64,000 nt of DNA, taken from positions 30,023,129 to 30,087,128 of the forward strand of contig OZ024828.1 of assembly GCA_964016985.1 (NCBI GenBank). The letters are read 5' to 3'. This DNA comes from Anodontia alba. Its lineage: Eukaryota > Mollusca > Bivalvia > Lucinida > Lucinidae. The position numbers were made by a program, and so were the translations under genes. The notes beneath the pieces are model-generated. The model was not told the DNA's origin. It searched no databases and saw only the letters and a list, made by a program, of their open reading frames with translations. This document shows positions 56,197-64,000 of the stretch, one piece after another. Position 1 is the first letter of the stretch. Every line of letters begins with the position of its first letter.

Positions 56197-56563
56197 CGTT
56201 ACCGAAATTAGAATGTGCCGATAAAAAATTTCTTGAAGAAAGCTGTGTTCGAAATTTTAGAAATCCCCTTTTTGCAAAACTGCTACTGTTTGAGATTTTA
56301 GGACATTTCCAGAAATTATTTTGGGCAAAAATATTAGGTGTTCGAAATTTTAGTGTTCGAAATTTTAGGACATTTACCGTAACAGAGTGAATTCATCATT
56401 TTGCATGGAACAAAACTGTGACATTACTGTGTAACCAGCCCTCATATTTCTAGAAGTTTCAATTCTATTATTTTAGTAATATATGTGAATAGTAGAAAAT
56501 TCTGACCTTATTGCATAGATACACAAGACTGGTGAGTGTTTGTTAATAGCTAAAGATAACATG

Positions 56564-57761
56564 CAGTGCTCCAGCTAGGATTTGAGGGCAGAGGGGTGCC
56601 AGGTAAGGCACTATTTGCATGGTCATACAAGAATTAGGGCACCACGATGTGTCATGTGATGCGCTTAGTATCAAGATATGTTACAAAATATAATCCCATT
56701 CCACAAGAAGAAAACATTGATGCAAAGCATCAATACGCCAGGAAACTAATCTGTCATGCATTACTTAGCTCCCTGTAGATCGTAGTAAAGTGAAAAAAAT
56801 GTTATAATTTATGAAAGGTTGTAATTATATAAATTATCGCAATAATCAACAATAAAAACATTGTAGATGTTATCAGGCTATGTAAAAAAAAAATCAACTA
56901 TGATCGTCTGTTTTCTAGCCCGCATACATAATTACATGTCGCCATCCATAGCCTAGGCCGAACATACTATATCCGAAATCATCTGTGTAGCAGTGTTTCA
57001 TTGTTTTCTCCACTCATAACATTTTCTTTCGGCCCAAATCTTTCCATGCTTGAATATCAAATTAAACTGTATTATTAAACCAGCTTATAATCGGTTAGTT
57101 CGATTTGAGAATGCATATTTCCAATCGTAAACAAAGAAAAATATCTTTTGTTTCTTCTTCTTAATACGACAAAAAAAAAACGAAACGAAAAAATTCAAAT
57201 GTGTACGAATATTGACAGCAACAAGCTAATTTCAGGTCGAATGGTCCAATTGGGGCTCCTACGGGAAAACTGCTCATTTCTCTTCTAAATGAGCAAGACC
57301 CACATTGCTACATTCATTCTACACAGTACTTCCCATTTTTTATTTCACTATGTTACCAATAGCACAGTTCCCTGCTGCAAAAGTGTGACTTTGAATAATA
57401 ATAAAAAAAAAACAAAAATGGGGGGTAAATAGTTATATATAACCCCACTAAGAACCCCATAAAACTGGAAGAAAACCGATGTTCTTCAAATGCATACACA
57501 TTTTACAAAAATAACCTCAAATAGATACCCGGGCTCCAGCCCAGCGTAAATAAATACCTCAAAAATAGAATACACATAAAACCAACCTTTAAACATTGAT
57601 AACTTTTTTAATTTTGGATGATTGTCATGAAATTTTCACCAAGATGTAGGGTTTTATGTCTGGAGTTGAAATAAGAGAGGCAGCTTAAGAAGGTCAGAGG
57701 GGAGGCAGGAGAGGGCAAGAGGGGTGACACATCCCTCTATATAGGGCTAGCTGGAGTGCTG
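56564..57761. mobile_element. 1.2-kb CAG/CTG-ended element (hAT-like?)
   Basis: Left 'CAGTGCTCCAGCTAGGATTT', right 'AGGGCTAGCTGGAGTGCTG' are inverted. ACATG lies on both sides (56559-56563, 57762-57766), a possible 5-bp TSD. CAG-type ends fit hAT elements, which usually make 5-8 bp TSDs, but this is inference. The interior has no transposase; 'CCTCTATATAGGG' lies near the right end. A solo left end is at 49797-49852. Confidence 0.55.
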
Positions 57762-57779
57762 ACATGCATTTTTTAACTT

Positions 57780-57900
57780 AAAAATATTGATATTTTTCTT
57801 ATTTCTCCTCAGAAATGTATGTTATGGGTACTCACTGAGGCACTTCTAATTAGAACCCACATATTTTATTGTGGAGAAATAAGAAACAAATAAATACCTG
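57780..57900. mobile_element. P2 core, left-arm deletion
   Basis: 'TTTTTCTTATTTCTCCTCAG', 'GTATGTTATGGGTACTCA' jump directly to 'CTGAGGCACTTCTAATTAGA' and 'GTGGAGAAATAAGAAA': 10-12 bases of the left arm at the tip are missing. Confidence 0.7.
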
Positions 57901-57940
57901 ACACCGCTTCTTGACTGGACCTAAGTAATGTTCATTTCTG

Positions 57941-58115
57941 TTAATGCTTAGCATTCTGGGTAAAATTTTCAGCAGACGACATTTTGAATTATTTTTCTTA
58001 TTTTTCCTCAGGAGACAATTCGCATGAAATGTCGTATCCTGTTTTCTGGGAAAAATAAGAAAAATATCATCAATTTGTCGTCTGCTGAAAATGCCCACAG
58101 AGTGGTAAAGGTTAA
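57941..58115. mobile_element. T4 MITE, TTAA-flanked
   Basis: TTAA at 57941-57944 and 58112-58115; 'GGGTAAAATTTTCAGCAGAC' pairs with 'GTCTGCTGAAAATGCCCACA'. The middle 'TTTTTCTTATTTTTCCTCAG' / 'CTGGGAAAAATAAGAAAAAT' pairs too and resembles the outer part of the P core. Confidence 0.78.
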
Positions 58116-58147
58116 TGACCTTCAGAAACAGAGCGCTACATGACAGG

Positions 58148-58300
58148 GGTTTCCAGATAATCGTTATTCTTATTGCTTCACAAAAACTTACTTTTTGGGT
58201 AATCATTAGAAGTGCCTTTTAGTGAGGCACTTCCAAGGAGTCCCTACAACATATAATAATTTTCATAGACCCTAAAAAATTATCATCACATGTACTGTTT
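58148..58300. mobile_element. P2 core, diverged
   Basis: 'GGGTAATCATTAGAAGTGCC' / 'GAGGCACTTCCAAGGAGTCC', tip loop enlarged to TTTTAGT. Confidence 0.65.
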
Positions 58301-58339
58301 GTTGAAAAAAAAATAAATGCTATACCTGTGGAGCTCTAA

Positions 58340-58552
58340 GTAAGGTCACAAAACTCCAGATGAGCCACTGTTTTTTTTTCCATCAAAATATACTGATATT
58401 TTTCTTATTTCTCCACAAAAACATATGTTGTGGTTATTCATTTGAAACGCCTTTGTGAGGCGCTTTGAATGAGTACCAACAATGTATGTTTTCATGGGGA
58501 AATAAGAAAAAATATTCACCTGATGTCCCTTCTTATCTGGAGTTATGAAGGT
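58340..58552. mobile_element. P2 hairpin MITE
   Basis: 'TTTCTCCACAAAAACATATG', 'TTCATTTGAAACGCC' / 'GGCGCTTTGAATGAGTACC', right end 'CCCTTCTTATCTGGAGTTATG'-type. A paired TTTGAA / TTGAAT-type change distinguishes it. Confidence 0.75.
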
Positions 58553-58611
58553 CACATCCATTTAAAGCACTGGAAATCCTTGATTTAGGATAAATATGGT
58601 AGATAACATAC

Positions 58612-58806
58612 ATGTTGCTCTAGGTAAGAGGGGATATCCAGATAAAATTTTCTTATTTCTCCATGAAAACATGTCTTGTAGGTACTCATTAGGAGCGCCT
58701 CAGTGAGGCACTTCTAATTAGTACCCACAAGATATGTTTTTATGGAGAAATAAGAAAAATAATAATACTTTTCGGATGAAAAAAAAACCCTTATCTGGAG
58801 CTATGT
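58612..58806. mobile_element. P2 hairpin MITE, opposite orientation
   Basis: 'GCTCTAGGTAAGAGGGGATA' on the left, 'CCCTTATCTGGAGCTATG' on the right. Core 'GTACTCATTAGGAGCGCCTC' / 'GAGGCACTTCTAATTAGTAC'. Confidence 0.8.
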
Positions 58807-58810
58807 TTTT

Positions 58811-59006
58811 ATAGCTCGAGTTAAGAGGGATATCACAAATATTGTTCTTATTTCTCCCTAAAAATATTTGTTGTAAAGTTCCCATTTGAAGCGGCTCTGC
58901 AACACTTTTCCAATGAATTTCCACAAAAAAAATAGTTTCCATTGAAAAATATGAAAAATATCAGAATTTCTATTTGGGGAAAAAACACCTTATCTTGAGC
59001 TTTATA
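58811..59006. mobile_element. P2 hairpin MITE, strongly diverged
   Basis: Directly follows the previous copy (5 bases apart). 'CTCGAGTTAAGAGGGATATC' ... 'CACCTTATCTTGAGC'; core 'TTCCCATTTGAAGCGGC' / 'CAATGAATTTCCAC' with many mismatches. Confidence 0.65.
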
Positions 59007-59712
59007 AGATAATGAATGATTCGGTGAATAAGTTTAGACCTGACCTTTAGGATATATATATATTTATGTATTATTATCGTGACGTGACGAGAAAAGCTCC
59101 TTAGGCTAAAATGATGTCATAAGTCTTCTTACAAAACAGATTAATTAGGAAAAGGTGTACATACTACATTGTATTTTCTCTTCCAGACTGCTTATGTAAG
59201 TACTTTTATACAATATTTTTTGTATTTTTGTCCATCAAGATTCAGGTACATGTAAAATGCATATTTTGATATAAAATGAAGGATTTTTTTTTTTATTATG
59301 TTTTTGCCTAAAAACATATCTTTGGCATATGGTATTTCGAGGAGGCATAAATGAGCTCCCTGTCACATACCAAACAGTGTTGTGATAATGGCTGAAAGAG
59401 TGTAACAGTATACTCCATGGACCACTCTCTTCTTCCTTCTCCAAGCTCTCTCACTGTAAGAAAGTTCATAAATATATATTACGATATAGGGTATAATTAA
59501 TCATTTCCACTCTTTAGGCTTATTCAGCAGATGACAAATTATTAGACTGGCTCCAGTCGTTTTTGTTTTATATCTGTTTCTCTCTTTCTCTACATTAATA
59601 TTTTTATCATGATCCTCTTTAATCCAACTTCAAGTTACCTATTGTCCCTGTCACTGTTCTATTAATAGTGCCAGTATTATGGGAATAACCATTTGGGTAT
59701 CTCAGCTGCTAT
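59007..59712. other. Non-coding stretch
   Basis: T4-like words near 59512-59545 ('TTATTCAGCAGATGACAAAT'). No gene; the minus ORF at 59235-59444 has no motif. Confidence 0.45.
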
Positions 59713-59927
59713 TTAACCCTTGTCATGCTGAATAAATTAAGATGCCATACCCACTTCTAATTTCCAGCCAATCAGATTGCTTGAACCGAGTTTTTGATAG
59801 AAATTCACATACCAGTATTTAATGACAGTGCAGATCCAGATCAGTTGGCTTCTTCAGAAGCCAACTGATCTGGATCTACACTGTTTGTTAAGACAGGGCA
59901 TGTCGTGTTTAGCAAGAAAAGGGTTAA
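59713..59927. mobile_element. T1 MITE, TTAA-flanked
   Basis: TTAA at 59713-59716 and 59924-59927. 'TTAACCCTTGTCATGCTGAA' and 'AGCAAGAAAAGGGTTAA'. Hairpin 'CAGATCCAGATCAGTTGGCT' TC 'TTCAGAAGCCAACTGATCTG' is perfect. Closest to the copy at 3757, 56 kb away. Confidence 0.85.
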
Positions 59928-59984
59928 GACTTAACTGCATGCTTTTTAGATGTCTGGACATGAATGGTTGACCTCAATCTATCA

Positions 59985-60150
59985 TTCTCTGAACAAATTC
60001 AGCAGATGACAAACTGACAATATTTTTTCTCATTTTTTCCCAGAAAGTAAATTACAAGAAATATGAAAGCCCGTTTTCTGGGAAAAGTATGGAAAACATT
60101 TCAAAATACCCTCTCATGAAACTTTTTCCAAGAATATGCTGATCATTGGA
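59985..60150. repeat. Diverged T4 MITE
   Basis: 'TTCAGCAGATGACAAACTGA', 'TTTTTCTCATTTTTTCCCAG', 'CTGGGAAAAGTATGG', 'AGAATATGCTGATCATTGG'. Confidence 0.5.
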
Positions 60151-60194
60151 AAAAAAATTGTTTTTCCCCTAACAAACTTCATATGACTAGGTGC

Positions 60195-60403
60195 TTAGCT
60201 CCAGATAAGAGGAGACATTAGGAAAATATTTTTTTCTCAGTTTCCCATGAACATAGAAAACTTATGTTGTGGGAACGCATTAGAAGTGCCGCAGTGATGT
60301 GCTTCTAATGGCTACCCATAACATATGTTTTCATTTAGGAATAAGGAAAATATCAACAATATTTGATTGAAAAAAAGTGCCTTGTCTTGATCTGTAGACG
60401 ATT
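60195..60403. mobile_element. P2 hairpin MITE
   Basis: 'TTAGCTCCAGATAAGAGGAG' to 'GCCTTGTCTTGATCTGTAG'. Core 'GGGAACGCATTAGAAGTGCC' / 'GTGCTTCTAATGGCTACCC'. Confidence 0.75.
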
Positions 60404-60722
60404 AAATTTCCTGTCATTTGCTGGCAATTGAAAAAGAAATAACTTAAATACTTACTAAGACCACATGTAAAGCACCAAATAAACTCAAAACAGAAGTCCA
60501 GAACAATTTTTATGTTGTAGAGGAATATTGATAATTTTTATTATTTCGCCTGGAAATATACAATTTAAGATCTAACATATACTCAGTGCTTCAGGATGGC
60601 ATTTATACTGAAATGCCAGAACATTATATTATTTTAAGGAATTGTGAGAAAATATTTGTTTGAACCCTGAGACTGCTTAACTGGTACTGATGACAGCTCA
60701 TGGGTTTTTGGGTAGGAATTTC

Positions 60723-60914
60723 AGAGGACTTGTTAAATGGAAGTGTTTGGCGATAATTTTGGGATAATTTTTCTCATTTCACCATAAAAACATATGTTGT
60801 GGGTACTCATTTAAAGTGCCTTGTCAAGGCGCTTTAAACAAGTACCCACAATGTATGTTTTTATGTAGAATTGGACAAAATTATCACCGAAAATGCCTCC
60901 TTAACGAGTCCTCT
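60723..60914. mobile_element. P3 MITE: P core in a third outer frame
   Basis: Outer inverted ends 'AGAGGACTTGTTAAATGGAA' and 'CTCCTTAACGAGTCCTCT', subterminal 'GGCGATAATTTTG' / 'CAAAATTATCACCG'. None of this resembles P1 or P2 ends, yet the core 'ACATATGTTGTGGGTACTCA' 'TTTAAAGTGCCTTG' / 'CAAGGCGCTTTAAACAAGTA' 'CCCACAATGTATGT' is the P core. Confidence 0.8.
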
Positions 60915-61407
60915 GGTTGATTTAAATTTTCTGTTTCTGTATCTATTTTAAAAGACCTGTCATGAATTTTCCCCATATTTGTGCTTTTAAAAGTTCCATT
61001 TGAATAGAAATATTTCATTTTATTATTGTTTTCCAATCTGTTCACAATGGCGGTGCATTATCTGATGAGGGGAACAATAAACTTGTAAGTCTTGTAATAA
61101 TTGTAGTACACTTTTTTAAGGAAATTTTAGGTGAAAACAAAATTTTGCATGAGATAAAAAAAACAAAACAAAACAACACACACAAAAAAAAAAAAAATAA
61201 ATAAATAAATAATGATAAATTGTGAAGAAGGCAGAGCATTTTTGAGAAAATGATCAATAGATTTTAGAATTTTGAATAGTTTCTGGATGATAAAAAAAAA
61301 GTGTATAATTTATCTGCATTTATCTCGCGTAATAGGATGTCCATATTAGTGTTTCAGCTCACCTTAGCAAAGGTCAAGGTGAGCTACATGTATAATGACC
61401 TTTTTTT
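60915..61407. other. Non-coding stretch
   Basis: A-rich tract at 61157-61210. 61367-61395 has 'AGCTCACCTTAGCAAAGG' / 'AAGGTGAGCT', a small hairpin echoing the end of the next repeat. Confidence 0.5.
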
Positions 61408-63225
61408 AGCTCACCTGAGCTCTGCTCAGGATGAGCTATTGTGATCACTTTTCGTCCGCTGTCCGTCCGTGCGTCCGTCCGTCCGTGCGTCCGTCCCTTA
61501 ACATTTTCAAATGACTTCTCCTCTGAAGCCGCTGAGCCAATTTTGCTCAAATTTCATATGAAGCCTCCTTAGAGTGGGGGAACGTAAAATTGCTAAAATG
61601 GTCGCGGTCCGTTGACCAAGATGGCCGCCACGCCCATATATGGTAAAAACCTTTAAAAATCTTCTCCTCCAGAACCGAGAATGCCTTGGGGCTGAACCTT
61701 TGCAGGAATCATCGGGGACGGGAGGTCTACCAAAATTGCTAAAAGAATTGTCGTACGTTGACGTTTGACCTTTTTACGGCATTTTCAAGTTTGCTTCCCC
61801 ATGCATTTGTATGGGAAAAACCTTTAAAAATCTTCTTCTCCAAAACCGAGCATGCCTTCTGGCTGAATCTTTGCATATATCATCGGGAACAGGAGGGCTA
61901 CCATAATTGCTAAAATAATGGTCATACATTGACATTGGACCTTTTTACGGTAAGGTCAAATTTGCTTCCTTATGCAATTGTATGGGAAAAAAGTTCAGAA
62001 TTTCAAACAACTTCTCCTCTGGAGCCTCTGGGCCAATTTTGCTCAAATTTCATATGGAGCCTCCTTAGGTAGGGGGAACAAAAGATTTCTAAAATGGTCA
62101 TGGTTCGTTGACCAAGATGGCCGCCATGCCCATATTTGGTAAAAACCTTTAAAAATCTTCTAGAACTGAGGATGCTTTGGGGCTGAATATTTCCATAAAT
62201 CATCGGGGACAAGGGGTCTACCAAAGTTGCTAAAATAATGGTCATACATTGACATTTGACCTTTTTACGGCAAGGTCAAGTTTGCTTCCTTATGCATTTG
62301 TATGGGAAAGAACATTTAAAAACCTTATTCTCCAAAACCGAATATGGCTTGTGGCTGAATCTTTGCATATACATGTATCATCTGGAACAGGCAGTCTACC
62401 AAAGTTGCTAAAATAATTGTCATACATTGACATTTAACCTTTTTACGGCGAAGTCAAGTTTGCTTCTGTATGCATTTGTATGGGCCCCATACATTTGTAT
62501 GGAAAAAAATGTTGATAATTTCAAATGGCTTTTCCTCTGAAGCCTCTGGGCCAGTCTTGCTCAATTTTCATGCGGAGCCTCCTTGGGCGGGAGAATGAAA
62601 GATTGCTAAAATGGGTATGGTCCATTGATCATGCCCATATATGGTAAAAACCTTTAAAAATCTTCTTCTCCATAACCAAATAAGCCCTGGGTCCTAATCT
62701 TTGCACAAATTATGGGGGACAGGAGACCTACCCAAATTGCTAAAATAATGGTTCTGTGTTGACATTTGACCTTTTTACCTCCAAGGTCAAATTTGCTTCC
62801 CCATTTGTATGGGCCATATACATTTATATTGAAAGTATCGAAGTGACTTGTAGATCAACAGTAGTTAAAATTGTTCTGATTGGAAATCTAAGATGGCCAT
62901 CCTCTGGTTTATATTTATAATATTTCCCTGCCACTGTGCTGTTTACATGTATAAAATCATGATTCTTCAGAAACTACTTAGCCAATTTCCACCAAATTTC
63001 ACATTGATCCTTCTGTTGAAATGTGATTGATAGTTTATTCAAATGATCATGCCCCATTGACTGTCAGGCCCATATATTCTTCTTCAAAACTAAGAACTAT
63101 TCAAATGATGATATTTTCATTAGTTGCGATGATAGGATTGGAAAAAATGTTGCATAACATCTGCATGTCTGCAGTGGCTATGTCACTCAGGTGAGCGAAC
63201 TGTGGCCCGTGGGCCTCTTGTTTTT
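61408..63225. repeat. Large molluscan-type repeat with internal units
   Basis: Begins 'AGCTCACCTGAGCTCTGCTC', has a GTCC-rich block (61455-61498) and ends 'CACTCAGGTGAGCGAACTGT' plus 'GGCCCGTGGGCCTCTTGTTT'. Start and end share CTCACCTGAG / CTCAGGTGAG. The interior repeats: 'CTTCTCCTCTGAAGCC' at 61515, again at about 62011, 62529 and weakly 62965, so units of ~496, ~518 and ~436 bp. Each has sub-blocks on 'GGTAAAAACCTTTAAAAATC' and 'TTGACCTTTTTACGG'. I recall this pattern as common in bivalve sequence, often in UTRs. No coding. Confidence 0.75.
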
Positions 63226-64000
63226 ATCCATTATCCATCTGTCTGTCCACACTTTTATACAGTCTCCTTGTAAAATGACTAAAGTAATTTCGCTAAAATT
63301 AAATAGGACAGGGTCCAAATTTAACTTTTATGACGGCTTGCTAAAATCAGCAAGTGGCAATTATTTTTACTTGCTAAATCTTTCAGCCAACTTGCTTTTT
63401 CACAGTTGGCATGTTCTCATAATTCCGTTCACTCCCATAACTCCCTTCACCTTCTGCTTAGAATAATATGAAAACAGATCTTTCTTAAATTTATGCCACA
63501 TTAAAATTAACAAGAAATAACTAACATTATAGCTGATTTTTAAGAAATTCAGTTATCGTTTAGAATTTTGTGCATAAAAATCAAAATTATCACAAAATGC
63601 TAAATATTTAGGGGGTTCCCCCAAAAAATCACTAACCAGTGACAAGCATATGCATGAATACGAATAGTATCAACAATTTTAGAACAGTTATAGTTTAAAT
63701 GAAATGTTCTTTATATAAGATATGCATAGAATGAATCAGGTTGCCTTGGATAAACAAATAAATTTGAGTGAACGGAGATGAGATCATGCCTTAAACACAC
63801 CCTTCCTATTCTGAAGAGTTAGAATTTAAAGATGTGATATTTATTTCCTTTAATCTTGGGATTCTTATAGGTATTTAGTCAAATGTATAAAATAAATTAT
63901 GCACATAAAACTATTCTTGCAATAAAAAATGATAACAGGATTGCTCAACCATAGGTGAACGGAGTTATGGGTTTCCAGGCTAAATACTGTTAAATGTGGC
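63226..64000. other. Non-coding stretch to window end
   Basis: No gene or repeat recognised; the ORF at 63191-63466 starts inside the previous repeat and has no motif. Confidence 0.45.

Larger units (their letters stand above)
52999..56382. mobile_element. Possible 3.4-kb element with TTACGG ends
   Basis: 'TTACGGTTAATGTCCTAAAA' 'TTTCGAACA' at 52999 is inverted at 'TGTTCGAAATTTTAGGACAT' 'TTACCGTAA' ending 56382, one mismatch in ~27 bases. Both ends carry clusters of 'TGTTCGAAATTTTAG' in the manner of subterminal transposase sites. No TSD and no transposase ORF were seen. The alternative is two separate short elements (53008-53114 and about 56245-56382). Confidence 0.4.

Noticed and set aside
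57780..59006. CRISPR-like array
   Set aside because: Repeats are irregularly spaced, diverged transposon hairpins in a eukaryotic genome, with no spacers.

Overview
This is an animal nuclear genome window, most likely from a marine bivalve mollusc. It is AT-rich, has one spliced-gene exon, carries long dinucleotide microsatellites, and is otherwise made of interspersed repeats. The molluscan guess rests on the repeat style (GTCC-rich 'AGCTCACCTGAGC' repeat, tRNA-derived SINEs, hairpin-cored MITEs) and on the lophotrochozoan-like Wnt; the species is not determined.

Only one host protein-coding segment is convincing: the terminal exon of a Wnt ligand gene at 20309-20770 (+), most like Wnt5. 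It has a good splice acceptor, the lipid-modified serine motif and the complete C-terminal cysteine-rich domain. The 20 kb upstream would then be intron (or lie beyond the 5' exons), and about 1.5 kb downstream may be 3' UTR. I saw no other Wnt exon.

Layout: 1-20 kb, intron-like sequence with hairpin MITEs (families P1, CTAGC, T1, T2, T5, T6), a pogo-like MITE, two copies of retroposon R1 (one diverged) and a truncated SINE; 20.3-22.3 kb, the Wnt exon and UTR; 22.3-35 kb, dense TTAA-flanked MITEs, a second pogo-like MITE, five P1 copies (one truncated, one rearranged) and two intact SINEs with target-site duplications (TSDs); 35.7-41.8 kb, two defective copies of one LINE family on the minus strand, the second 5'-truncated, bounded by a 12-bp TSD and carrying a nested R1 retroposon; 42-50 kb, more MITEs and a second LINE type; 50-61 kb, R1, P2 hairpins (several clustered at 57.8-59.0 kb), a possible 3.4-kb element and a 1.2-kb CAG/CTG-ended element; 61.4-63.2 kb, a 1.8-kb molluscan repeat with internal 0.44-0.52 kb periodicity.

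The most unusual signal is modularity. The same hairpin cores sit inside several unrelated outer terminal-repeat frames, and the two arms of a hairpin change together between copies, so pairing is kept although sequence changes. Family names (P1, P2, P3, T1-T6, CTAGC, ACGTTG, G, G2, R1, R6, R7) are my own labels for this window, assigned by eye.
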